A DNA stretch of 64,000 nt from Cristatella mucedo (Eukaryota; Bryozoa; Phylactolaemata; Cristatellidae). Location: assembly GCA_009760855.2 (NCBI GenBank), contig WPIO01000018.1, positions 986,001-1,050,000 on the forward strand, in the 5' to 3' direction. Below are positions 45,600 to 56,615 of the stretch, one piece after another. The position numbers were made by a program, and so were the translations under genes. Each line of letters starts with the position of its first letter. Position 1 is the stretch's first letter. Below the pieces are notes generated by a model. The model saw only the letters and a program-made list of their open reading frames with translations. It was not told the origin of the DNA and made no database searches.

Positions 45600-47640
45600 G
45601 TGCGAGCACCTGCCATCGAGCTGAGACTTGGGGGGGGGGGAGTGGAGGTGAGTCTGCGGCAGCCCGACGCCCAGCCTCGGCGCAGCGGTGCGACCAACCC
45701 GCACACCCCCGCCCGCCCCCCCCCGGGGGTTTCGCCAACGGCAGCGTTTCCGGTCGCCACGGGCGACCGACGGGCAGCCCAGCCCGCGGCGCGGGAGCGC
45801 GCGCGGCGAGCGAGCGGTCGGCCGTCGGCGCCGGCGAATGGCTGAAACGAGGTAAAAAGCTGCATAATTGGATCGCCGCGGCTTCGCTCGCTTCGGACGA
45901 CCTGCGCGGTGGTCTGCGCGGCGGTCGTCCGCGCGCGCTCTCGGGCGCGCAAGCCCGACTCGCGGCGGCCGCGGCGGAGCGCCGCAAGATGCGCTCTGTC
46001 ACATCCATTTCAATTACGACTTCGATTAGCCGCGCCCGAGCGTCCGAGAGCCACCGTCGGGTGCGCCGCTCGCGCGCGCGCTCTCGCTAATTCTGCCCTG
46101 TCAATATTGACTGCCAGTCGCAATTACGGCGCCCCGGTGCGGGCGCGAGCGCGGCGGAGGCGCCGCGCACTAATATCGGCCGACCGGGACGGACGCGCGC
46201 CCGACAGGCAGCGCTCTCCCGACGCTGCAGCGCGCCGCGCCGCGGGTCGCCGCTCCAGCTTCGCGCGGCCGATCTCCGGCGAGCTCGACGCACCGCGAAC
46301 GGCGCGGCTGCCGCCGAGTTCGAGCGCGCAAGCCGCGCGGCGGCTCGGCGGCTAGTACGACGCGGCGACCCGGCGGACGGCGCCGGCGCAGCGCGCTCGA
46401 CCTTCGCCGCGCCGACGCCGACGAGCGGAAAAACGGCACCTCGCGAGCGAGCGAGCGCGCGCGACGAGAGCGCTAAGCCGACAGGCGACACGATGGCGAA
46501 TCGGGCGTTCCGATGGGCGAAGCTGAGCCAGGCGCGCGAGCGTGCGCGCGAGGCGAGGGCGCGTCGTCGCGGCGGACGCGAGGGATCGAGGCATCGACGA
46601 GCCGCATTCTTGACGATCAATCTCTGCGGCGGCAGAGTTGCTGCTGAGTCGATAGCCGGCAGCGGTCTTGCGTTGGCAGACCGCTGCGGGAGGAGCGTCG
46701 CGGACGGCGGCGGAGGCGGAAGCGAGCGATCGGGGCAGCGCGCTGCAGCGCGCTCGCCGCTTCTGCGTCGCGCGCTTCGCGACTCGGCCGAGCGCCTCGA
46801 CGGCGCGCGCGCGTCCTCGATGGCCACGTCTCGACGAGTGCACGGCGCGCGCTGGGTGGGCTTGGGGCCCCACTGCCGTTCAGCTCGCTCGCCAGCTCCT
46901 TCGCCCGCAGGCGGCGCAGCGAACGCTCTCGGACGCCACCAGCTGGCGTCGACGGCGATTCCCGGTTGCCGTCGGGCCGCGAACCGTCGGGACTCTGCGA
47001 AACTTCCGCCGGAAGAGGCGCTGCAGTCTCACGAAGCCAGCCCGGACCGAGCAAGCGCACGCTCCGTCGGCGCCCTGCTCTGTGCGCCGGCCTCGGTGGG
47101 CTGTGACTTCGAGGGAGATAGAAGCCGGCACCAGAGCGCGCCGGAGCCGCGGCAGCCTCGGCGCGCTCACGGCGCGGCGCGCGCGCTTGCGGGCAGCAGC
47201 ATCGACCCCGCCCCTTGGCGTCGCGACTCCGCCGCCAGCAGACGATCCGCGCCAGAGCGCGTCCGGCGCGACTGCGGCGCTAATCTCGTGGGAGACGGCG
47301 AACTTTCGCTCTCAGCCTTCGCCGCGGCGCCCACCTGGCCGGACCGCGGCGGATGGCAGTCGTTCGCTCGCTGCTGGGCTAGCGGCCAGCGGCCAGCGGA
47401 CGGGCGGGCGGGAGCCGACCGCTGGCTGGTAAAGTGCACGCTGGATGGCAGCGCTGCCTCGGCGCGAGCAGCACGAGCGCCGAGGCAGCGAGCTCGTCGC
47501 CAGGCAACAGCCCGCTTTCAATCGTCCCACAACTGGAGGGGCACCTAATCCGTCGAGCAAAGTTGAGATCCTGAGACGCTCGTGGAGGGAGAGTGGCGAC
47601 GGACGGGTATATACAGAGAGCGCGAGAGACTGAGATAGAA
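45600..47640. promoter_or_regulatory. CpG-rich block, possible CpG-island promoter of an unidentified gene
   Basis: About 2 kb of very high GC with abundant CpG, including CGCGCGCG runs near 45780-46090 and 46190-46560. Long frames are open on all six frames at once, the signature of rare stop codons in GC-rich DNA and not of coding. No domain was recognised in any frame. It borders a (GA)n array. Its role as a promoter is inference from composition. Confidence 0.4.
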
Positions 47641-47689
47641 GGATGTAAAGGCGGAGAGACCTGTCTGGACAGCGGACAAGAGAGCGATA

Positions 47690-47728
47690 GAGAGCGACCG
47701 AGAGAGAGAGAGCGATCGAGAGAGTGCG

Positions 47729-47797
<69 letters not shown>

Positions 47798-47852
47798 AGA
47801 GAGATGAGAGAGAGGATGGGAAGAGAGAGAGAGAGAGAGAGGCGGAGAGATT
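47690..47852. repeat. (GA)n microsatellite
   Basis: GAGAGCGATCGAGAGA variants grade into a long pure GA array (47728-47794), then GAGAGATGAGAGAG variants. Confidence 0.93.
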
Positions 47853-47984
47853 AGCACGAAGGAGGCGCTGAGAGAAAAACAGTCAGTGCCGAATTCCGTG
47901 CACTGACTCGTTTTCTCTTGAAGCTCCTATGCTCGACGCTATTTACAATATAAGTCAGGTACTAGATTGAATTTTCTCTCACAA

Positions 47985-49212
47985 GTGTAAGCTATCACCC
48001 CCTATTATTACTGGTTCCAGTATAAATTTAGAGCTAATCACTCCACAGAGCCAGCGTTGCTTTGGGTGTTTAATGACTTTCGTTTAACGAGTGCAGATTT
48101 GGCTAAGGTCTCTGCTTGATCTTTTGGCAGCGTTTGATGATACATTAGGTCACCAAGTCCTTCTTGTGCGTCTCTCATCTCGCCTGAGCATTACGGGCAC
48201 TGCACTGCAATAGTTCAGATCTTATCTCAGCAGGAGACTCGAGATGTTGATGTCAACGGACAAAGGTCATCTAAAGAACTAGACAGTGGTCATCCGACGA
48301 ACTTCTGAAGTACAGGGCATCTCAGAGCTCCATGCTTGATCCCGTTATTTTCATGGTTTGTACTCTTCCTCTTGCCGATGTGATTGCCATGCACAGTCTA
48401 GGCTTTCACTTCAATGCAGAAAACACTCAGTTGTACCTTTGCTTTGATCGCTCCCAGCCTTCCAGCAACTCAAATTCTCTCAACTCACTTGCTGCTTGGA
48501 AGTAACAACATCGGTATATAGATGGCAGCAAAATTTCCCATTCACTGCTTGCTGGTCTACCAGCCTGCACAATCAGGTACTTACAGTTGGTGCAAAACTG
48601 TGCAGCTTGGCTTGTCTGTCGTGAGAATCGCAGTTGCCAAATCACATCACTACTCATTGAACTGCACTTGCTCCCAATCAAGCAGCGTATCGACTTCAAG
48701 GTTCTGTCACTCGCATACTTGCATTTAAGTCTTTTCATTCCCTGGCTCCAGCGTACCTACCAAAAGTACTCCCACCAATCCCCCCGCCAGGCCAAGCACC
48801 GTACTGCTATCTCTTCTGACTCAAATCGCTTAGCTATACCTCGTACGAACCTCAAAATCATTGGAGGCCGTGCCTTTGGTTCCAATGCTCGCAAAGCCTG
48901 GAACTCACTCCCGACTGATGTCATGATCTTCCGCGATGTGACATTTAAAAAGGAGCTTAAACCGCACATATTTATTAAAGTAGTTAATGGTCCACCTGAT
49001 TCGTTTGTTCGGTGCTATTCGTGCTGACACGGTGCCTGCTGCTCCTGACCATTTCTACATGTTGGCCCTATGCATTTCGCATCAAATGATACTATACTTA
49101 ATGACTTTACCGGTAATCCTTTGGTCACACTTTCTTTACAGCATCAGTAAATTGCCTAGAAAGAGATAAAAGTTCTCTGAGGGGATAAACATATTTTTAT
49201 TATTATTATTAC
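47985..49212 (+). mobile_element. Degenerate LINE family B with internal deletion
   Basis: Starts near TTTAGAGCTAATCACTCCAC (FRANHSTE), then ILLAAFDDTLGHQVLLVRLS-like and SLGFHFNAENTQLYLCFDRS, where the catalytic YADD reads NAEN. A ~300 bp deletion near 48535 joins MAAKFP to HCLLVYQPA (the NSLLAGLPA codons). The C-terminal part runs to 48980 and the 3' UTR and tail to 49212. An extra tandem CTCGCATACTTGCA insertion near 48712 was also noted. Confidence 0.82.
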
Positions 49213-50240
49213 GGTGGCGGACGTACGTATGCTATCCCACTCAAACAGATACTGATAGCGATCAGGATAACCAGTAAGACATATTCCGGCAGTATTCGTT
49301 GAAATATGATAGGATGATAATAAAAGAATATTCAGACTTAGCCTAAAGCTTTTTATAGTCCTCCTGCAGTAACTATTAAATTGAATCTACCGTAGTAATC
49401 GCGAAGGCCGAAGCCTTTGGGTTCAGGATTCACGACTAAGGGTTTTGAGTTTTCTGAAAATTAACGACGTTTACTATACAAGTTCTTTGCGCAAACGAAC
49501 CATCAACACTGATTGAATGCGGCGGAGCTTGGTACATGCGAGTGCAGCCAGCTCTCTGCCAGTGGTGCCACCTGCCTACGCCGCCGCCTCGCTCTTCTCG
49601 CTTGCCACCCCGCGAAGCCTTCGACGGAGAGTTGCAGCTGGCTTCCGGCGACGAGCACACTAGTGGAAGCAATGACATCGCAGAGCTTTGCGACATCTCT
49701 CGTCAGACTAAAAGCCGCAGCGGAACGCACAGTACCCGCAAGGGGGCGTAACTCCCACCACAGCCCAGCCGCAGGCGACAGACCGCACTGCCGTTCTGCA
49801 CCATTCGCATGAATTAGCCATTTGCTGCCGAACTTTTCGGCGCAAGCAGCAAGATGTCATCGCACTTCAAGAGCCAGACCAAGCTGGGTGTTCGCGAAAG
49901 TGTCAACAGCCGGGACTGAGCCAAGAAATCGGCAAGAACCGGCCAGTGCACGAGGCGTCGCATTTCCGGCTGCGATACACTTCCGGGCCCGTTACGAATG
50001 CACGCCTATGGCGGCTGCAGAACGCGCACGCGCCATTCATTCTCGCAACGGCTACAGAAAGCGCACGCGCGCTCCCCCGCACCCGGCGTACGGATCGTCG
50101 GCGTCGCGGCGCCCTACCGCATCCGCCCGAGCTCACTTCCGCAGATGTCTACGCAGACGCGCCCGCCGGCCTAGCCGGTCTGAAAATCTCCATGGCGTGC
50201 GTCTCCCCTGTCGTCGGTATGCGTGTCAGGATAATGGATA
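49213..50240. other. No recognisable gene
   Basis: Moderately GC-rich from 49510 to 50200, with overlapping open frames on both strands but no domain signature. Confidence 0.35.
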
Positions 50241-50248
50241 ATGTGCAA

Positions 50249-50254
50249 TTTATT
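50249..50254 (-). terminator. Candidate poly(A) signal for the TOB gene
   Basis: AATAAA on the minus strand, about 1.55 kb past the TOB stop codon. It is the first clear AATAAA I see on that strand downstream of the stop. Assignment is by position only. Confidence 0.35.
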
Positions 50255-50501
50255 ACAAACTGAAAAAATGTATAACAATGCACCGTTGCCATCAAGAGAA
50301 ATTTAACAGAACTGAATGATACGAAAGTCCTACGTCGAATAGTCATTAGCGACAGCGTCCGTCGTCGTCGCTCTCCGCAGGACGCCGCGCGCTCCGCGTA
50401 CAAACAGCAAGCGCGAGGGCACACTTTTAAAAATATCCACTCCAAGCGTCATCTAAGGGGGTACAAAATCTTTTGGTCTCGGCACGAGTGCTGGCTGGCT
50501 G

Positions 50502-50545
50502 CAGCCGGCCGCCGCCGCTGCTGTTGCGGCGGCGGCGGCCGGCTG
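50502..50545. repeat. GC-rich hairpin, 17-bp perfect stem
   Basis: CAGCCGGCCGCCGCCGC at 50502-50518 is the exact reverse complement of 50529-50545, with a 10-nt loop. It would lie in the TOB 3' UTR if the poly(A) site is near 50.24 kb. Confidence 0.85.
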
Positions 50546-51697
50546 AGCTAATTCTTCCGAGTCCGATCCGCCGGCCGCATCCGGCGACGCAGCGCTGGCG
50601 GCGGCGCTCGACGGCCGCCGCCGCGAGCCTCCGTCGTGCACCTCGACCGCATCAGGTCGGGGAGGAGAGGCGAGCGGAGACCAAGCTAAGGCATCGCGCG
50701 CCTCGGCGGCCACGGCGACGGCGGCGCGGCGAAGAGTCGCCTGCGCGGCGGAGAGCCGCGGAGCGGACCGCGGCGGCGGCGGTCCGAGCGCGCGAGTCGC
50801 AGCGAGCGCCGGCACAAGACAGGCGGCGTCCGCCGCGCATTCGGCCAGTTACGACCGGCGCGAAAGTCTGGAAACGCTGAAGCGCACAAGAGCGAACGCC
50901 CGTCGACGACGCGTGCGCGGCGGCGGCGGCTTATCGCGAGCTGCCGCAGATAACCGGCGGCGACAAAGAGGGAGGGGGTGACCTTGGGAGGGCGGCATAC
51001 GACGGCCGCCTCACGTCAGCTAAAAGGATCGCGGCCGCCCGCGCTCGGACGCGGACTGGGGATACGGTCGTCGCGAGCGCGCAATCTAAAAAAGGAAACA
51101 AACGATGGGCGAAAGGGGCGGGCCGCGCGTCCGACCGGTGCAGTAGCGAAGCGTGCTACTGCGGCGCCGTTCACCTCGACGAATCGGTGCAAAAATAAAC
51201 GCGTCGCAGAGACGACGGCGACGCGAGCGCGCACGAGCGCAGGCGTTCACACACCGCGCGCACACACACCAGCAGAAGTGCAGCGCTCGACCGCCGCCGT
51301 CGTCTCGAGGAAGAGAAAAGTAGCAATTGGCCTGCACCGTGACGACGACGATGACGACGAGCACGACGACGACAATTATGATGACGGTGGCGATGGTAGA
51401 CCAGAAGCGCCAGCCGGCCGGCGAGTCGTGACTAGGCGGCTCTCGTCTTGGGCACTTTTGGAATACGAACGCCGACGACGCGATACGAATCAGGCGAGAG
51501 ACTTGCAAAAAGAAAGGCTGGATCGAAGGCAGAAACCGCAAGGCAACGCGGGACGACCGAAGCGCGCGCCGCGCCAATGCCAACGCCGCGCCGGTCACGA
51601 GGCGTCGCCGACGAGGCGTCGGCCGTACAGAAGGCGGCTGGCTGCGAAGACAAGGAGGGCGGGCTAGACGGGCGTCGGCCGGGCGCGCGCGCGCCGC

Positions 51698-51737
51698 CGC
51701 CGCTAGAGCGGGCGCGCGCGCGCCCGCTCTAGCGGCG
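51698..51737. repeat. Perfect 40-bp palindrome just downstream of the TOB stop
   Basis: Arms 51698-51717 and 51718-51737 are exact reverse complements with no spacer; the left arm begins CGCCGCTAGAGCGGGCG. It starts 65 nt after the TOB stop codon, so on the transcript it would be in the proximal 3' UTR. Confidence 0.95.
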
Positions 51738-51801
51738 AGCCCGAGCTTCCTTCTGACGCAGCAGCCGCTGCCGCCCGTCCGCCCGCCACCGGCGGAGGCG
51801 A

Positions 51802-52754
51802 TTAGGCTACCATCACGTGACGGAAAGGCCCGCCGCCGCCGCCGCCGCCGGCTGGATAAGCGACGCCGCGTAGATCGAGCCAGGCTTGAGCGGCGCGGCC
51901 GGCGTCGGCGGCCGCTGCCACGGCGGCCGGCGTCAGAGTCAGCATCGGCGGCTCGTCGAAAGCGCCGCCACCGAAGCTTGGGCCATCCCGCGAGCCGAAC
52001 TGGGCGGTCGCGGCGGCCAGGCTCTGGTGGTGCGACGCAGCCATGCCTCCACCACCGTGAAGAGGCGCATCGTGGAAGCAGTCGAAGAACTGGCCAGCGA
52101 TGCGTCTCTGCTGCTGCTGATGCTGCAGCAGCAGCGGGGCGCCGGACATGGTCGGCGAGCACGGCAGATAGGTCGCGGCTGCTGGATCGTGAGCGCCGGC
52201 GGCCGGCGGCAAGCTCGCGAAAGCTTGCGACGCGTCCGCGGACGGCGAGAGGCGCGAGGGATTCTTGGCTTTGCTCTTGAGCTTCGTGGATCCAAACTTG
52301 GTCTGTGCAAACATGGCGGCTGTGAACGTCTTGTTGGCGCCGCTCGCTGGCACGCCACCCACTCCGCCGCCGGCGCCGCCGCGAGGCGAGGCTCCGTAGG
52401 AGAGACCGGGCGGCAGCGGCAGCGGCGGCTGGTGCTGCAGCAGCCGCGGCGAGCTAGGCGGCTGAGCCGTCGTCGTCGGCGGTGACAGCGACACCTGATG
52501 GTTGTAGTGGTGGTGATGGTTGTGGAGGCGTTGCGCGGCCGTGGAGGCCGCCGCCGCCGACGTGGGCGACGGCCACGTCAAGCCGAGCTGATGACCCCAC
52601 GGATCGGCTGCAGCTGACGGGACTGCGCTCGACCACGGGCTGGCGCCCCCGCCTGAGTCGCTCCCGCCGGCGGCTCCTCCCGGAAGCGGCGACAAGCTGA
52701 GAGACTCGAGAGACGGCGACAGGTCGTTGCCGCTAGGGTCGCAGCAGCCGGACG
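51802..52754 (-). CDS. TOB: TOB/BTG protein, last coding exon (residues 162-478)
   Basis: On the minus strand the intron ends in a poly-C tract followed by GTTGTAG. The exon opens with CG, completing the Ala codon begun by the G at the end of the upstream exon. It encodes 316 residues plus the split codon and ends ...FRHVMVA, TAA. Identity with TOB rests on TFTAAMFAQTKFGSTKLK (~304-321), the conserved TAA-x-FAATKFGSTK block of TOB C-terminal regions. The rest is low complexity: a His-rich HNHHHHYNHQ, Pro-rich and Gln-rich stretches and a poly-Gly end encoded by (GCC)n. LSPSADASQAF (~330-340) loosely resembles a PABP-binding PAM2 motif but lacks the Asn and has altered spacing. In TOB proteins this tail bridges poly(A)-binding protein and the CCR4-NOT deadenylase bound to the APRO domain. 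Upstream codons in the same open frame before 52754 are intron. Confidence 0.85.
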
Positions 52755-53187
52755 CTACAACGGGGGGGGGGGGAAGCGAGGAGATTGCGGCAGGTCGAGC
52801 GAACGGGCTGAAGCGGCGCACAGCTGCAGGGTCGCGACACGCCTGCACGAGCAGGTCCGCCTTGACCGGAACTGACGTAGACGGCTTCAGAGGCGGCCCA
52901 TCGCGGCCAGAGAGAACGCTGGGGGAAAACTTGGCGCGGCCAGAAAAACTCCGAACGGCCGCACCCTTTGGAGCGAGAGAGAGCAAACGAGTGCGATGTC
53001 TCCGTCGCCTTGCGGCCGCCTGCGACGATACAGGCTGGCGTCGGAGGTCAAAAGGTCGGAAGCGCACACGGCCTCCCACCGCCACCTGCCCAGCGCCAGC
53101 GGACGTCTCACGCGGAGCAGTCGATGGGCCAGCCGGCGGTAGCTGGCTTATCGGCCCCACTCCCCCAACCGCCGCCCCAGGTAGCCC

Positions 53188-53221
53188 AGAGGTAGCCGGC
53201 CTGTTTTGGCCGGCTACCTCT
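53188..53221. repeat. Hairpin, 14-bp perfect stem
   Basis: AGAGGTAGCCGGCC pairs exactly with 53208-53221 across a 6-nt TGTTTT loop. It lies within TOB intron 2. Confidence 0.85.
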
Positions 53222-53277
53222 TCGGGAGGCGCCAGACGAGGACTAGGCCAGCGCCGACGGCTGCCTGCGAGGAGCCT

Positions 53278-53320
53278 GCGACCTTGCAGCGACCTTGAAG
53301 CGACCTTGCAGCGAGGTCGC
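53278..53320 (+). repeat. Three 11-bp GCGACCTTGCA units followed by an inverted unit
   Basis: Units at 53278, 53289 and 53300 (one C/A difference), then GCGAGGTCGC, which is inverted relative to the unit core. Confidence 0.8.
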
Positions 53321-54264
53321 TGCCTCGCTGCGGCTCTTTGCTGTGCGGCGTGCGGACGGACTGGGAGCGGGCGGGCGGGCGGGCGAGCACTGGGTGCTAG
53401 GCCGCCAATCTCCCCCACTCGCAGCGATCGCTGCTGTAAGTCTAACGTTGCTGAGAGCGGTCGCATAAAGCTGAGCACATTCTGTGAAAGCAAAGAACGT
53501 ATTCTACAGTAATATATATATATATATATTCCCTGTTCACAATGTACTCCACGAACGAAGAGTGCGAAACTTCTCCTTTCGCTCAGCCCGAAACAGGATG
53601 CAAGCGACGAGACACAAGGCAAATGCGATCGATGCTCGCGATACAGACTACTACTTCTCTTAACTACGACAATCGGACTCGGAATCGCTACTCTGCTCGC
53701 CGGCGAACTCGCATCGTCTACTGTTTAGCGCGTCGCTTCGCGCCGCCGGACAGGCGGACAGGCGGACCTAGCCGCGGCCTCCTGATTTACTCGCGCCATC
53801 ATTAGCGTATAGATATGGGCCTCAGGAACAAGAAACGCTCTCAAGTTTAAGCCGGAAGCCTTGCCATGTCATCCGGAACCCCTCGGCACTGAGGCAGAAT
53901 AGTGCTGGCTGGCCAATCGGCATGAGGCATAAGAAATGAAAAAATCCAGCTGCCGCAGTCTGGCGAGTCTGTTGAGCGCCGTGAATGCATCACTCCAGTG
54001 CGATTAAGTCCATTCCGAAGGATCGCTGGCTTCTTTGCACAGTGCTCCATTTCAACGACTGGCAATAAGACTTGGAATATCGAAGTATGACAGCACGTTA
54101 CCGTTCATTGCATCAAAAGACCTAAGAAGCTAGGACGATCTGATACGATAGAGCAAGTTAAGCGGCGGAAATGCTATCGCCAGCGCGGGACGCGGGTGAA
54201 ACGACGACGCAGCGAATCTCTTTCGCCTAAAGCTGTCACCGTACGCTGAGAACTATTTTCGTAG

Positions 54265-54520
54265 CATTTAATCAGTTCGTGCGATTCGCTCTTTGTGCGC
54301 TTATGCGTGCTGACACTGCTAGCTTCTTCTAACCCTATTTGCATGCTGACCCTGTGCATATCACCTCTAACGACGTTATGCTTGTTGTCGTTGAGCATGC
54401 TACCACTAGCCATTCGATCGTGCTTCCTCTGCAGCACATGTAAAGTGCCTAGAAAGAGATTTGAGCTCTATGAGGGTGCTATACAAATGCATGATTGTTG
54501 CTGTTATTATTGTTAATTAA
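54265..54520 (+). mobile_element. LINE family B 3' UTR and tail (subfamily with GATCGTGCTTCC)
   Basis: GCTTATGCGTGCTGACACTG, TTGCATGCTGACCCTGTGCA, GCACATGTAAAGTGCCTAGA, ATGAGGGTGCTATACAAATG, degenerate (ATT) tail. It lies within TOB intron 2 in the antisense direction. Confidence 0.78.
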
Positions 54521-54634
54521 ACGTGCGGTGAGCAAAAAATGCATGCAATACTTTAATCAATGCTCTCTATTCGACCTCGGCGCATTGAGCAACTATTCCT
54601 TGGTATCAATCCCTGCTCTTTATCACGGGAATAA

Positions 54635-54785
54635 CCATGTTAGTCGTGTTGTTTATCAAGCATGATATTACTCACCATTCAATTGCATTTCCCTTTGAAG
54701 CAAATGTAAAGCGCCTAGAAAGAAATTGAGTTATCTGAGGGCGCTTTATAAAGTACATTATTATTATTAGTATTATTATTAAATA
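54635..54785 (+). mobile_element. LINE family B terminal segment
   Basis: TTGTTTATCAAGCATGATAT, CATTCAATTGCATTTCCC, GCAAATGTAAAGCGCCTAGA, GAGGGCGCTTTATAAAGT, ATTATTATT tail. Only the last 150 bp of the element. It lies within TOB intron 2. Confidence 0.82.
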
Positions 54786-56371
54786 GTACGGCCGTTGCCC
54801 GAGCAACGTCATTAAAAGGGCACAGGAAACAATCTAACCTTGACGCCATATGTGCCAGCTACCAATAAGATTTGAGGTTTGAGTTGAGGGTTGATGTTGG
54901 CCAGAGAGTTGTGATTTGAGAGTCGAGGTTGGCCACATGAAAGTTTAGCGATATTGTGCCTAGCAAATGGGAGCATTTTGTCGGCTATTGTACCTGTCTG
55001 GCGCTGCTAGCGGCCGTTTAGTGCTAGATGGCGAAGTGACAAAGGCCGGAGTGGCAGGCCGCACCGAAGCTTTGAAAGCCGAGCCGAAGCTTTTCGAAAG
55101 ACCGGCCCGAGAACGAGCGAGCAGATAGATACCCACGGGATGCGACAGGATTCAGTGAACACGCCTGCCGCAGGCTGTCGCCGTTTGTTTTTTGCCCTCG
55201 TTTAGCCGTCGGTCGCGGTAGATCGCTACAGTATTTCGAGTCCCCGCGTATAGTGGAGTGCGGCGGCAGTGCACTTAAGCGATCGATAGCGCGGCAGTGA
55301 AGCCTTGAATTCGTAATGGGGGGCCCTGCATCCGAACTGGCTGCAACCGGCCGATCCGTGAGCGACGCGGGCGGAGGGCTAGCGTCTGCGTCTTCGACTT
55401 CCGCCCGTGAGGGAGAGCTGCGCGGAGAGCTGCGACTCCTCAATGTGACGCCGCAAAGCGAGCGGCTGAGCTTACGGAGGAGGAGCGAAATAATGAACTC
55501 GAAACTTCGAGGCGCGAGCCGTATCGGCAGGACAAACTTCAGAGGCGACAACAGGAGAGGACAGCCTGACAGCGCTGACTGCGTATGCAATTTGATTGCC
55601 GTTAGAGTGGCAGAGCAGCGGCTGTCACGAGCCAAGTTGAATCTCCTCGCGGATGTGGCGAGCCGACATTGGTAGGCTGCGAGGAAAAGGCCGCCTCCTT
55701 CGTTTTAAATAGATGAGGAGGAACGCATTTATCAGAGTCACAAGTGTTGCTTTGCTCGCACCGCCACCGAGTCCGACATGCACGGTCGGTGTAATAAAAA
55801 AAAGCCCTTCCGTGTTCGCATTCACTCAATGCTAGCTGATTCCGTGCAGACAGTGCACCGCTTTCACAGCGCGAGTGGATTTTCTCTCGCTCTCTCTCTC
55901 TCTCGCGCGCGCGAGCGAGCGCGCGAGCGCGCGAACACAAAGATCAGAAAGCAAAGTCCTCACAGCTTGTGAGCAAAATTAAAGACACTCGAAAAGAACT
56001 CTCAAGAGCCTCTGCTCCCGAACGAGTTGAGAGCATGTGTCGGAAGTTTAATCTCTGTGCCCAATAATTTACCGAGCGAGTCGACAATCCTAGAAAAGTC
56101 GATCGGCCATATTTGCCAACGCGAGAATGCAAATATCGGGAGGAGTGTTCGGCAGCTCCTGGCGACCCAATACAACCATTTCTGAAAAGACTCGAGCTGC
56201 TACACGTCGAAACTAACGGCGGATTACTCGGCCGCTATATCTAGCCGGCGCTGGGCATCCTCTTCTCCTCCCGGTCTTCACCTCTCACCCCTAACCGCCC
56301 AGGGGCGTCGATCGTCTGGCGACAGGTGCTTCGGGGTAAAGAGGGAACACTGCTGATTAAGACCGCTAGAC

Positions 56372-56615
56372 CGAGAGACAGAGAGACAGAAAGACAGAGA
56401 GAGACAGAGAGAGACAGAGAGAGAGACAGAAAGAGACAGAGACAGACAGAGAGAGACAGAAAGAGAGAGAGAGACAGAGAGAGACAGAGAGAGACAGAGA
56501 GACGGAGACAGAGAGAGACAGAGAGAGACAGACAGAGACAGAGACAGAGACACAGACAGAGACACAGACACAGACACAGACACAGGCAGAGACACGAGAC
56601 AGAGACAGAGACAGA
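56372..56615. repeat. (GACAGA)n / (GA)n compound microsatellite
   Basis: Alternating GAGAGACAGAGA and GACAGAGACACA units within TOB intron 2. Long frames across it are repeat artefacts. Confidence 0.93.

Noticed and set aside
45173-47548. Large overlapping open frames (up to 351 codons) in GC-rich DNA
   Set aside because: Open on several frames of both strands simultaneously, with Arg/Ala-rich composition and no domain. Stop codons are simply rare at this GC content.
50453-50815. Minus-strand 120-codon frame ending in VPRPKDFVPP
   Set aside because: It resembles a possible coding tail (acidic and poly-Ala stretches) but has no recognisable family, no clear splice acceptor and lies in the probable TOB 3' UTR.
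52755-53622. N-terminal extension of the TOB last exon (open upstream to a Met at 53622)
   Set aside because: A poly-C tract and TAG acceptor end at 52755, and the phase joins the APRO exon precisely; the upstream reading is intron.
55024-55675. Opposed frames of 203 and 119 codons in TOB intron 2
   Set aside because: GC-rich local composition; neither shows a domain or a splice partner.
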